Origin: JBDTSW01 sp963799815
Lineage (GTDB): Bacteria > Actinomycetota > Thermoleophilia > Solirubrobacterales > 70-9
Direction: 5' to 3'
Assembly: GCA_963799815.1 (NCBI GenBank)
Contig: CAWCYG010000006.1
Span: 372,001-436,000, forward strand
Length of the DNA stretch: 64,000 nucleotides
The translations under genes and the position numbers were made by a program. Positions 17,730 to 25,823 of this stretch are shown in pieces; positions within the stretch are counted from its first letter, which is position 1; the number at the start of each line of letters is the position of its first letter. A model generated the notes under the pieces. It did not search any database. It saw only the letters and a list, made by a program, of their open reading frames with translations, and was not told where the DNA came from.

Positions 17730-18155
17730 ATGATTTCCACCGTGGCCGTTGGAACCGACGGATCGGGAACGGCCGCCACGGCCGTCAGGGAGGCGGCCGA
17801 ACTCGCGCGACGCTTTGATGCCAAGCTGGTGCTCCTGAGCGCCTTCGAGCGCTCGAAGAGCTCCTCTCCAGCCACGCCCCAGAACATCGAGCTGCAGTGG
17901 GCCTCGAACTCGGCGGCCAGAGTGCGATCGATCCTCGAGGGGATCGAGGCGGACCTGGGCAAGGAAGGGATTGAGTGCGAGACCCGTGCCGAGGAGGGCG
18001 ATGCGGGCGAGGTACTCGTCCGGTTGGCTGAGGAATGCGGGGCCGATCTGCTGGTCATCGGCAACAAGGGGATGAAGCGCCGGGTGCTAGGCAGCGTGCC
18101 GAACACGGTCACGCACAACGCCGGCTGCTCGGTTCTGGTCGTCAAGACCACATAG
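17730..18155 (+). CDS. Universal stress protein (UspA family)
   Basis: A 141-residue single-domain Usp. I start at ATG 17730 (MISTVAVGTDGSG), which matches the family length; the open frame upstream runs through the tRNA antisense and is rejected. The nucleotide-binding motif is IGNKGMKRRVLGSVPNTV, the G-x2-G-x9-G(S) form associated with ATP binding. No clear ribosome-binding site precedes the ATG (GATACTCAACGTCG), so translation may be leaderless. Confidence 0.9.
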   Translation: MISTVAVGTDGSGTAATAVREAAELARRFDAKLVLLSAFERSKSSSPATPQNIELQWASNSAARVRSILEGIEADLGKEGIECETRAEEGDAGEVLVRLAEECGADLLVIGNKGMKRRVLGSVPNTVTHNAGCSVLVVKTT

Positions 18156-18179
18156 GCAACAGGGGCAAGGGGGCTGTGT

Positions 18180-18215
18180 GGCGCGTGAGTCCCGGCGGGT
18201 CGGGACTGGCGCGCC
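18180..18215. repeat. Palindromic repeat, copy A; probable bidirectional terminator
   Basis: The structure is GGCGCG-TGA-GTCCCG-N6-CGGGAC-TGG-CGCGCC, a nested palindrome whose two arm pairs are perfect. It lies between the convergent universal-stress and ATP-grasp genes. Two further copies occur at 50059-50093 and 50120-50154. Confidence 0.7.
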
Positions 18216-18224
18216 AGGCGTGGT

Positions 18225-19625
18225 TTAGCCGGTCAGGATCCAGGTGTCCTTGCCGCCGCCGCCCTTGGAGGAGTTGACGACGAGGGCGCCGCGGCCGCGG
18301 GCGTAGCGGGTGAGCGGCGCGGGGGCGGCCTCAGCGGCGATCGTAAACGCGCGCAGGTCGACGTGGCGGGGCTCGAGGCGGTCGTCGCAGACAGTGGGGT
18401 GGGTCGAGAGATCGACCGTCTCCTGGGCGATCCAGTCACCTGAATGCTCCGCGACCAGGCGGGCAGCTCGCTCGCGATCCTCGGGGTCAGCGTGGCGGCA
18501 GATGATGACGCCCGTCCCGCCCTCGCCCCCGCGAGGCTTTACCACCATCTCATCGATTCGCTCGAGCACCTCCGCGCGCTGCTCGTCGACTTCGAGATCG
18601 AAGGTCCGGACCGACCGGACCAGTGGCTCCTCGCCCAAGTAGAAGCGGACCATCTCCTCGACGTATGCGTGCACGAGTTTGTCGTCGCCGACGCCCGAGC
18701 CCGGACCGTTTACGACCGAGAGCGTGCCGCGACGGATCGGCTCCAGCAACCGATCCGCGAGCCACGTGGATTCTCCGTCGTTGATGAGGCGGTCCTCGTC
18801 GGCTCGGCGCAGGACGACGCCCACCTCTCGCGCCGGCTCGCCGTCGAGCCGGGCGACCAGTCGACCGGCGCGGACGCTCACGTCCTCTGGGGTCACGAGG
18901 GGAATCCCGATCGCGTCGGCCAGCTCACGGTGCTCGAAGAAGGCGGGGCTCGACTCGCCCTCCGTGAGCAGGACGATGGTCTCGGCGCCACCCTCGGCCC
19001 GGGCCGCAGCGAGCGCCGTGCCCAGCATCGGGTAGGCCGCGTCCGGCTGCAATCGGTCAGGACCTCCGCCCAGCGCAAGGTCTCCCGCATCCCGCGCGGC
19101 GATCGCGTACGTGAACCCCGAGGGTGTGCGCAGGTTGTCCTCGAGGACCCGGAGCCCCCCGTCCGCGCCGCGCACGAGATCGAATCCTGCCACCAGGGCG
19201 TAGCCCCCCTTGGCATCCACGCCCAGCATGTCGGGCTCGAGGTGGTCGGCCCCCTCGATCACCCGCTCGGGGATGCGCCCCGCCTTCACCATCGCCCGCT
19301 CGGCGTAGACGTCGCCGATGAACGCCTCGAGCGCTCGGGCCCGCTGTGCGAGACCCGCGGCCAGGCGCTCCCATTCGGAGGCTTCGGTCACGCGGGGAAT
19401 CGGGTCGATCCGGAACGGGTGGCGCTCGCCTCCGCTCATGAACGTGATCCCTGCCCGCTCGACCTGCTCCTGTGCGGTCTTCGCGATCCCATCGAGATCC
19501 CGGCCCCGCAGCGACTCGAGGAGCTCGGCGTAGTGCGGCCGCGCCACGCCCTCCGGCGTGAGCGCCTCGTCCAGGAAGTCCGGAACGTACGGATCGCCCC
19601 CTGGAACACGTGTTGAATCGGTCAT
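18225..19625 (-). CDS. Circularly permuted ATP-grasp type 2 protein
   Basis: A 466-residue member of the DUF404/DUF407 (CP_ATPgrasp_2) family. ATG 19625 is chosen because GGAGGAAG precedes it directly; the frame opens 13 codons earlier. Landmarks are FDLVRGADGGLRVLEDNLRTPSG, VNGPGSGVGDDKLVHAYV, the ATP-binding VVKPRGGEGGTGVIICR, and C-terminal VDLRAFTIA. The family is expected to form amide bonds in small peptides, but the substrate is not established. It usually sits beside alpha-E and transglutaminase genes; here it is head-to-head with a C26 gamma-glutamyl hydrolase. Confidence 0.87.
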   Translation of the reverse strand: MTDSTRVPGGDPYVPDFLDEALTPEGVARPHYAELLESLRGRDLDGIAKTAQEQVERAGITFMSGGERHPFRIDPIPRVTEASEWERLAAGLAQRARALEAFIGDVYAERAMVKAGRIPERVIEGADHLEPDMLGVDAKGGYALVAGFDLVRGADGGLRVLEDNLRTPSGFTYAIAARDAGDLALGGGPDRLQPDAAYPMLGTALAAARAEGGAETIVLLTEGESSPAFFEHRELADAIGIPLVTPEDVSVRAGRLVARLDGEPAREVGVVLRRADEDRLINDGESTWLADRLLEPIRRGTLSVVNGPGSGVGDDKLVHAYVEEMVRFYLGEEPLVRSVRTFDLEVDEQRAEVLERIDEMVVKPRGGEGGTGVIICRHADPEDRERAARLVAEHSGDWIAQETVDLSTHPTVCDDRLEPRHVDLRAFTIAAEAAPAPLTRYARGRGALVVNSSKGGGGKDTWILTG

Positions 19626-19667
19626 CTTCCTCCAAATACGCCCGGTCTGCCTGTTAGAAACCACCTG

Positions 19668-20423
19668 GTGCGACCGTTAATCGGTGTCACCACATCAGAG
19701 ATCCGCCTCGCGGAGCAGGTCGAGCAGACCGACCAGGGCGAGCCCCCGCGTCAGGAGATGGCCCTGGGCCTCACCTACATGAAGGCGGTCGAGCGCGCCG
19801 GTGGCGTCCCCGTCGTCATTCCGCCACTCGAACCCGACGCGATCTCGGCGCTGCTCACGAACGTGGACGCGATCGTCCTCTCGGGCGGCCCTGACATCGA
19901 CCCGCGCGCCTACGGCGAGCCTCCCCATCCCGCGCTGGGGCCGACGTGGCGCGACATCGACGTCACGGAGCTCGCGCTCGCGCGGAAGGCGATTGACCTG
20001 GATTTGCCCATCCTGGCGATCTGCCGCGGGGCGCAGGCGCTGAACGTGGCCCGAGGCGGCACGCTCTTTCAGCACCTGCCGGATCAGTTCGGGCGCGCGA
20101 TCCAGCATCGACAGAAGGCGCCGGGCACGCAGGTGGCACACATGGTTCGAGTCGAGCCCGACAGTGTGCTGGCGCGGGCTCTCGGCACCACCGAGCTCGA
20201 GGTCAACTCCTATCACCACCAGTCCCCGAGCGGGATCGGCCGCGGCCTGCGGGCCGTCGCCTGGGCTCCGGACGGCGTGATCGAGGGGGTCGAGGTGCCC
20301 GACCACGAATTCGTGGTCGGCGTGCAATGGCATGCCGAGGCGATGACCAACGCCGAGCACTCGGCGAACCTGTTCCGACACCTCGTCGAGGTTGCTGCGG
20401 ACCGCGCGGGCACCCCCGCGTAG
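19668..20423 (+). CDS. Gamma-glutamyl-gamma-aminobutyrate hydrolase family (peptidase C26)
   Basis: A 251-residue class I glutamine-amidotransferase-fold hydrolase, PuuD-like. The start is GTG 19668. The nucleophile elbow is AICRGAQALN (Cys), the oxyanion region VLSGGPDIDP, and the catalytic His is in VGVQWHAEA. It would cleave gamma-glutamyl amides in the cytoplasm. It shares a 42-base divergent intergenic region with the ATP-grasp gene, which suggests joint control. Confidence 0.9.
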   Translation: MRPLIGVTTSEIRLAEQVEQTDQGEPPRQEMALGLTYMKAVERAGGVPVVIPPLEPDAISALLTNVDAIVLSGGPDIDPRAYGEPPHPALGPTWRDIDVTELALARKAIDLDLPILAICRGAQALNVARGGTLFQHLPDQFGRAIQHRQKAPGTQVAHMVRVEPDSVLARALGTTELEVNSYHHQSPSGIGRGLRAVAWAPDGVIEGVEVPDHEFVVGVQWHAEAMTNAEHSANLFRHLVEVAADRAGTPA

Positions 20424-20446
20424 CGCCAGGCGTCGTCTTCGTCGTC

Positions 20447-21100
20447 TTATTCGTCGTAGAGGCTCTCGCGCGCGAGTCTTGACATCCTCCGGTCCCAGAG
20501 GTGGATGTCGAGGTAGAGGTCGTCACCGTCGAAGCCGTGGACGGCGTCGACCGCGACCAGGGTGAAGCGACCATCGTCGACCGCCGTCTGGTCGAGCACC
20601 TCTTCGTCCAGCTCGGCGGTGGCGGCGACGGCCCCCCTCACGAGCGGCAGGCCCCAGATCAGCGTGACGTCGGCGCCACGGTCGCCATCGGCGTGCCACT
20701 GGCCGATGACGTCATCGTTCAGGTCGATGCGCCACTCGGGGTTGTCCTCGGCCGTGACGTCGGTGAAGTCGGCCGTTGCACGCAGGCCGGCGGGCTCCTC
20801 ATCGTCGCCTGAGCGGGTGAAGGAGATGTGCCCGAAGTACTCGATCGAGCCCCGCTCGCCATCCGAGGTCGCGGAGGTGGCTCCGTCCGCCGTCACCGGA
20901 ACGTAGACGCGGCCGCCCCATGCTCGTTCGGGAAACCAGCGAAGCGACTCGGGCTCGAGGGCGGCACCGGCCTCGTCGTAGAGCGGCTGGCACGCGGTCG
21001 CGAACTCGGCCGCGAGGCGCTCGGCGAACCGGCCCTGCGGCTGTTTCTCGCGGGGAGCGTCCGCGATGAACCGCGGGTATGGCCGACCGGTGGGAGCCAC
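20447..21100 (-). CDS. Conserved hypothetical protein
   Basis: A 217-residue acidic protein without signal peptide or TM. The start is GTG 21100, one base after the cupin stop, so translation is coupled. It contains regularly spaced beta-strand-like stretches (RVYVPVTADG, SIEYFGHISFT, DVTLIWGLPLV, FTLVAVDAVHGF) and ends in DLYLDIHLWDRR. I do not recognise the family. Codon usage is like its neighbours. Confidence 0.75.
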   Translation of the reverse strand: MAPTGRPYPRFIADAPREKQPQGRFAERLAAEFATACQPLYDEAGAALEPESLRWFPERAWGGRVYVPVTADGATSATSDGERGSIEYFGHISFTRSGDDEEPAGLRATADFTDVTAEDNPEWRIDLNDDVIGQWHADGDRGADVTLIWGLPLVRGAVAATAELDEEVLDQTAVDDGRFTLVAVDAVHGFDGDDLYLDIHLWDRRMSRLARESLYDE

Positions 21101-21101
21101 G

Positions 21102-21626
21102 TCAGAGGTCTTCCGGTGGCCAGAAAGACTCGCGCGGCTCGAGGCCGTCCCCGCGGCCGCGATAGGCCTCCTCGCGGGTGGTGGCGCCCTCTGGCGCCTC
21201 GGCGCCGTAGCGGGCAGCGGCGTCGCTTTGCGGGAAGGTGATCGTGTGCTCTTCGCCCCGGCGGGCGCCCACCATGAGGATTGCGCAGGGGCGTTCGCCG
21301 GCGCCTACCACGGCGTGCGCGACGTTCGGGGGCAGGTGTACGAAGTCCCACTGCCGCACGGTCCGCTCCTGGTCTTCGACCACGAGCGTCGCCTCGCCGA
21401 GCAGGACGATGAAGGCCTCCTGCGCGGACTCCGCGTGGTAGAGAGAGGCGGGTTGCCCCGGGTCGAGCCAGCGGACGTTGATACCGAAGTGCGGGAAGTG
21501 CCCGGGCTGCGGCTCGAAGATGATCCCCGTGCCGAATTCCTCATGCTGCATCGCCGGCGTGTCGGCGAGGTTCACGACGAACCAGCCGTCATCGGCGGGG
21601 ACAACGCCGTGTCCGGTTTTGGTCAT
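21102..21626 (-). CDS. Cupin-domain protein
   Basis: A 174-residue protein. ATG 21626 has GAGG five bases upstream; a GTG eight codons earlier (21650) is the alternative. A cupin core spans about 45-120, with the metal-site motifs YHAESAQEAFIVLLGEA and DFVHLPPNVAHAVV. Its ligands (His, Glu, His) are kept, so metal binding is likely. Such single-domain cupins include sugar isomerases and dioxygenases; the reaction cannot be assigned. Confidence 0.85.
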   Translation of the reverse strand: MTKTGHGVVPADDGWFVVNLADTPAMQHEEFGTGIIFEPQPGHFPHFGINVRWLDPGQPASLYHAESAQEAFIVLLGEATLVVEDQERTVRQWDFVHLPPNVAHAVVGAGERPCAILMVGARRGEEHTITFPQSDAAARYGAEAPEGATTREEAYRGRGDGLEPRESFWPPEDL

Positions 21627-21687
21627 GGCAGCCTCGGGCACGCGGGGCACTGTAGTCCCTGCGCGCTTCAGATTCCCGGACGTCTGT

Positions 21688-22761
21688 TCAGGCGATTGCC
21701 GCCCGCAGGTCGGAGGCCGCCCGTTCTGGCGGGTAGATGTTCACGTCGACGCCGGTACCGAGTTCGAATCCGGCGCGGATCGTGAGGCGGGGGAGGATGT
21801 CGACGTGCCAGCAGAACTCCTCGACGCCACGCGGAGCGGTGCGCACCCAGAGGTTGAGCTGCGGCGGCCTCCCGAAGACGGCCGCGAGCGCCCGCAGGGC
21901 CGTGCCGATCATCCGGGTGCCGGTCTCCCCATCCAGCTCGAAGGAAGGTGCGGGCCGCCGCGGCATCACTCGCAGCTCGAACGGAGAGCGCGAGGCCCAC
22001 GGTGCGACGAGGATCGCGTCGTCGTCCACGGCAACGAGTCGCTCGCGGCGCCGGACCTCCTCGGTCGCGACTTCACCGAGCAGGTTGCCGCCCATCGTGC
22101 GCTCGTGGTAAGCCGCGGCGCGCTCGCGCTCGCGCGCGACCTCCGCCGGCACGAAGGCCAAGGCGTAGAGCTGCGCGTGGGTGTGCTCGAGCGAAGCGCC
22201 GGCCGCCGGTCCCTCGTTGACGATCAGGTGCACGTACGGCGATGAGCTGTGCGCTCGCATGCGTTCGCGCCACGCGGCCATGGCGCTCGCGAGCCGCTCG
22301 TCGGACAGGGCGGCCATGGTTGTGAGGTGCTCCGGTGCGTTCACGATCACCTCGTGGGCCCCGTCCGCAGGGACTGACGCGAACAGGCTAGGCTCGGCTC
22401 CGCGCCTGCTGGCACCGAGCGGGTCAACCGAGGCGCTCAGGGCCGTCTCGCCGGACAACCCCGACCGCGCATCGTTTTCCTCACCATCACCCGAGGGCCG
22501 GCCAATCGCGGGATAGAGGTTTGGCACCGACCTCGCGATCCACCCTGGCGAGTTGGGCTCGCCGCCCTCGGGTCGTTCGGCCCACACCTCGGGCGGCGTG
22601 CGGTCCTCGCGCCCCTCGCAGAACGGACAGGTCTCCGCTGCGTCGGCACGGGAGCGAACGGGCTCGGGCGCGAACGCGTCCGGTCGCTCCGCGCGGCCCG
22701 GCGCGAGGATCGCCCGCAGGCCTGTGAGCTGGTCGATGCGGACCTCGGGGGCGGCGCTCAC
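21688..22761 (-). CDS. galT: Galactose-1-phosphate uridylyltransferase-like (HIT superfamily)
   Basis: A 357-residue nucleotidyltransferase. It starts at GTG 22761, 37 bases after the slipin stop; the much longer open frame upstream lies over the slipin gene. There is a zinc-type CPFC near the N-terminus (about residue 42), a HIT-like core with the active site EHTHAQL (the family's HxHxQ), and C-terminal FELRVMPRR and EFCWHVDILPR. It probably transfers UMP between hexose phosphates in the Leloir route. Residues of about 95-130 are a Ser/Gly-rich insertion. No galK or galE is adjacent, and the close relative ADP-glucose phosphorylase is an alternative. Confidence 0.82.
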   Translation of the reverse strand: MSAAPEVRIDQLTGLRAILAPGRAERPDAFAPEPVRSRADAAETCPFCEGREDRTPPEVWAERPEGGEPNSPGWIARSVPNLYPAIGRPSGDGEENDARSGLSGETALSASVDPLGASRRGAEPSLFASVPADGAHEVIVNAPEHLTTMAALSDERLASAMAAWRERMRAHSSSPYVHLIVNEGPAAGASLEHTHAQLYALAFVPAEVARERERAAAYHERTMGGNLLGEVATEEVRRRERLVAVDDDAILVAPWASRSPFELRVMPRRPAPSFELDGETGTRMIGTALRALAAVFGRPPQLNLWVRTAPRGVEEFCWHVDILPRLTIRAGFELGTGVDVNIYPPERAASDLRAAIA

Positions 22762-22798
22762 CGCGATCGACGCCCAGGCCTCAAGGCGCCCGTGACGG

Positions 22799-23698
22799 TC
22801 AGGCGCGCGGCGGAGGTTCGACTTCCGGCGGGGGTTCGATGTCGGCGGGCTCAACCTCCGGCGGAGGCGGCGGCTCGACGTCGGGCAGCGCATCGGGGTC
22901 CGGGCTCGGCGAGGGTGAGACCTGCGGATTTCGCGGTCGCGGACCACCCGGCGCGGGGGTGAACGCCTGGATCAGGTCGATGGGCAGGGGGAAGACGATC
23001 GTCGTGTTCTGATTTACGCCCATCTCCAGGAGGGTCTGCAGGTAACGGAGCTGGAGGGTCGCCGGGTTCTGGCTGATGATGTCGGCGGCGTCAGAGAGCT
23101 TCTGAGCGGCCTGGAACTCGCCGTCGGCGGCGATCACCTTGGCGCGGCGCTCGCGCTCGGCCTCCGCCTGACGGGCGATCGCCCGCTGCATGTCGACAGG
23201 AAGCTCGACGTCCTTGACCTCGACCGTGGTCACCTTCACGCCCCAGGGCTCGGTCTGCTCGTCGATGATCTGCTGCAGCTCCAGATTGAGCCGCTCGCGC
23301 TCGGCGAGCAACGAGTCAAGCTCGGCCTTGCCGAGCACCGAACGCAGCGTGGTCTGTGCGATCTGGGACGTCGCCAGCAGGAAGTTCTCGACCTCGGTCA
23401 CGGCCTTGTTGGGATCGATAACCCGGAAGTAGGCGACGGCGTTCACGCGCACGGTCACGTTGTCGCGGGTGATCAGCTCCTGCGGGGGCACGTTGAGGGT
23501 CACCGTGCGCAGGTCAACCCGCACCATCTGGTCGACGATCGGGATCAGCAGGATGAGTCCAGGCCCCTTCTGTGCGATCAGCCGTCCGAGCCGGAAGATG
23601 ACGCCCCGCTCGTACTCGCGCAGGATTCGCACCGACGAGGCGATGATGATCAGCAGGAGTACCGCAACTACTGCGACGATCGCGAGGCCTACTGTCAC
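22799..23698 (-). CDS. Slipin (SPFH/stomatin-family) membrane protein
   Basis: A 299-residue protein with an N-terminal TM (about 3-24), the SPFH domain (REYERGVIFRLGR, RVDLRTVTLNVPPQ, GVKVTTVEVKDVELP), a coiled-coil rich in Glu/Ala/Arg (about 170-205) and a Pro/Glu-rich tail of about 50 residues. The start is GTG 23698, immediately after the NfeD stop with no gap. Slipin/NfeD pairs are a known operon type thought to act in membrane microdomains and proteolysis of the slipin tail. Confidence 0.92.
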   Translation of the reverse strand: MTVGLAIVAVVAVLLLIIIASSVRILREYERGVIFRLGRLIAQKGPGLILLIPIVDQMVRVDLRTVTLNVPPQELITRDNVTVRVNAVAYFRVIDPNKAVTEVENFLLATSQIAQTTLRSVLGKAELDSLLAERERLNLELQQIIDEQTEPWGVKVTTVEVKDVELPVDMQRAIARQAEAERERRAKVIAADGEFQAAQKLSDAADIISQNPATLQLRYLQTLLEMGVNQNTTIVFPLPIDLIQAFTPAPGGPRPRNPQVSPSPSPDPDALPDVEPPPPPEVEPADIEPPPEVEPPPRA

Positions 23699-25024
23699 TT
23701 AGGAATCTCCTTCTTCATCTACCGGCCGGACCCGCAGGGTCAGGCCCTCAACCGACTCAACGCGGACTCTAGCGCCGGCGGGGATGCGGCCCACCCCATC
23801 GTTCGCCTCGGCCCGCCAGAGCGCCCCCTCAACGAACACCTGACCGACGGGGTCGAGCGGCTGGCGCACGAGCGCCTCCGCGTCAACGAGCTCCTCCCAG
23901 CCGGTCCTCGCCGGGTTGCGGCGTGCTTCGACCACCTTCTTGGCGGCGATCGCCAGGAGGCCGCCCAGGACGACGCCGGCGGCGATCACCGCTGGGACCG
24001 AGACGTCGAGCGCCTCGGAGTTGGTGTCGTAGAGCAAGAGCCCCGCCAGGACGATGGCGATCACCCCCACCACGCCCATGATGCCGCCCGCCGCCACGTG
24101 GGCCTCGGCGATGATCAGCGCGACGCCGACGAAGAGCAGGGCGATGCCGGCCAGCGTGACCGGAAGCTGGGAGGTCCCGTAGAGCCCAAGGAGGAACGAG
24201 ACGAGCCCGAGCGCCCCGGGGGCGATCAAGCCCGGGCTGAAGATCTCGATCGCGAGGCCCAGCAGGCCGGCGGAGAGGAGCAGGAACGAGACGGTCGGGT
24301 TGACGATGATCTGCAGTAGGTCGAACTGGAGCGGCATGTCGTGAGGCTCGATCTCAAGGCCCGCCGTCTCGAGCGTGACCCCCTCCTTCGGGCCCTTGAC
24401 CTCGAACCCGTCGAGCGCTCCGAGCAGCTCCTCCTCGGTGCCGGCGACCATGTCGATCAGGCCTTGCTCGAGGGCCTCGGCCGCGGTGACGTTCTCGGCC
24501 TCCGTCACCATCTGCTCAGCGAGGTCGCCGTTGCGCCCGTGCTCCTCGGTCAGCGCGCGCACATAAGCGGCGGCGTCGTTCTCGATCTTGCGGCCGAGGG
24601 TCTCGTCCACGTCGCCGCCCCCGACCGAGACGGGCGACGCGGATCCGATGTTCGTCTGAGGCGCCATCGCCGCGACGTCCGCGGACTGGGTGATGAAGAG
24701 GCCAGCCGAGGCCGCGCGGGCGCCGTCGGGTGAGACGTAGACGACGACGGGCATCGGCGCGGCGATGATGTCCTGAATGATCTCCCGCATCGACGTGTCC
24801 AACCCGCCGGGGGTGTCGAGACGGACGATCGCGATCTCGGCATCGGCCTCCTCGGCCTCCTCGAGCGCCTTCCCCATCCAGGCCTCGGTGGCCGGGTCGA
24901 TCGTGCCGGTGAGCTCGATCGAGTAGGCGATGCCGGGTGTTTGGGCGGTGGCGGCCGTGAGGAGCCCGAAGCAACCTGCCAGAACCGACAGCACTGAAAG
25001 GAGGAGTCGGATTGGGCGCGTCAC
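23699..25024 (-). CDS. NfeD-family membrane serine protease (ClpP class)
   Basis: A 441-residue protein of the STOPP/NfeD1b type. A signal peptide ends near TAATAQT; the S49/ClpP-like domain (about 30-220) has IVRLDTPGGLDTSMREI and the Ser in ARAASAGLFI. Four or five TM segments follow (about 235-355), then a C-terminal OB-fold NfeD domain (about 370-441). The start is GTG 25024. It is translationally adjacent to the slipin, its usual partner. Confidence 0.92.
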   Translation of the reverse strand: MTRPIRLLLSVLSVLAGCFGLLTAATAQTPGIAYSIELTGTIDPATEAWMGKALEEAEEADAEIAIVRLDTPGGLDTSMREIIQDIIAAPMPVVVYVSPDGARAASAGLFITQSADVAAMAPQTNIGSASPVSVGGGDVDETLGRKIENDAAAYVRALTEEHGRNGDLAEQMVTEAENVTAAEALEQGLIDMVAGTEEELLGALDGFEVKGPKEGVTLETAGLEIEPHDMPLQFDLLQIIVNPTVSFLLLSAGLLGLAIEIFSPGLIAPGALGLVSFLLGLYGTSQLPVTLAGIALLFVGVALIIAEAHVAAGGIMGVVGVIAIVLAGLLLYDTNSEALDVSVPAVIAAGVVLGGLLAIAAKKVVEARRNPARTGWEELVDAEALVRQPLDPVGQVFVEGALWRAEANDGVGRIPAGARVRVESVEGLTLRVRPVDEEGDS

Positions 25025-25054
25025 GGGGTCAATTATCAGGTACCTCCGGGTCCG

Positions 25055-25642
25055 CTACCTCGCGTACCGCTCGATATCCGCAATCAGGTCGTCCTCGGAG
25101 GCGTACGGGCCCTGATGGACGAAGGCCAGCTCACCCTTCGAGTCATAGAAGCCGGTGGCCGGGAAGCCCACCGGATTGTCGAGAAACTCCCTCTGGACCT
25201 CCAGGTCGGGGTCGGCGTAGCTCGGGTAGGGCAGCGGGAGCTCTTGGAGGAAGGTATTGGCGACGTCGTCGGCGTCGCCTGAGTCGATGCCGAGGAAGGC
25301 GATCTCGTCGCCCCGCTCGAGAGCGGCTGACTGGAAGTACGGGAACTCCGCTCTACACGGACCGCACCACGACGCCCATTTGTTGACGACGACGGGGGTG
25401 CCTCGGAGCTCCGTCAGTCGCTCGCCGAAGGCCTCCGTCCCCCCTTCGAGGAGCTCATTGCCCTGCTCGCGGATGGCGGCCAGCTCGGGCGACGTGTCCT
25501 CGAGCGGCGCCGTCGCATCCTCGACGGATACCTGGGACTCCGGATTGCCCACGTCGTCTCCCCGCTCCTCGTTTCCCCCGCACGCACCGAGTGTGAGCGC
25601 GAGGGCCGCGCAGGTGCTGACTACGGCAAGTCTGGCGTGCAT
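25055..25642 (-). CDS. TlpA/thioredoxin-like lipoprotein
   Basis: A 195-residue lipoprotein, started at ATG 25642, with lipobox TLGAC. The thioredoxin fold (about 75-190) has VVVNKWASWCGPCRAEFPYF, with the redox pair WCGPC and the cis-Pro region GFPATGFYDSKG. It probably acts outside the membrane on disulfides, possibly serving cytochrome c maturation, whose ccm genes lie 8 kb away. It is the first gene of the minus-strand group leading into nfeD and the slipin. Confidence 0.9.
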   Translation of the reverse strand: MHARLAVVSTCAALALTLGACGGNEERGDDVGNPESQVSVEDATAPLEDTSPELAAIREQGNELLEGGTEAFGERLTELRGTPVVVNKWASWCGPCRAEFPYFQSAALERGDEIAFLGIDSGDADDVANTFLQELPLPYPSYADPDLEVQREFLDNPVGFPATGFYDSKGELAFVHQGPYASEDDLIADIERYAR

Positions 25643-25672
25643 CAGTCGCTCAGGCTGGTACTTTCTAGGTCG

Positions 25673-25689
25673 GTTCCGACGTTCGGAAC
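25673..25689. promoter_or_regulatory. Inverted repeat, candidate operator
   Basis: A perfect 7-bp inverted repeat GTTCCGA-CGT-TCGGAAC sits in the 181-base divergent region between the TlpA-like gene and the helicase. Its position fits a regulator site acting on one or both genes. The protein is unknown; the half-sites share GTTC/GAAC letters with actinobacterial LexA boxes but not their spacing. Confidence 0.4.
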
Positions 25690-25823
25690 ACCGGAGTAGC
25701 GCCGGACGGGCCTTTGGGGATTTACCCGCCCGGTGTCCGCCTCCAACCGAGGTTACTGCGCTCCGTGCCCCCGGTTCGATCATTTTTCGAATCGGCGGGG
25801 GGAGCCCAACAGGTCCCTGTCCC

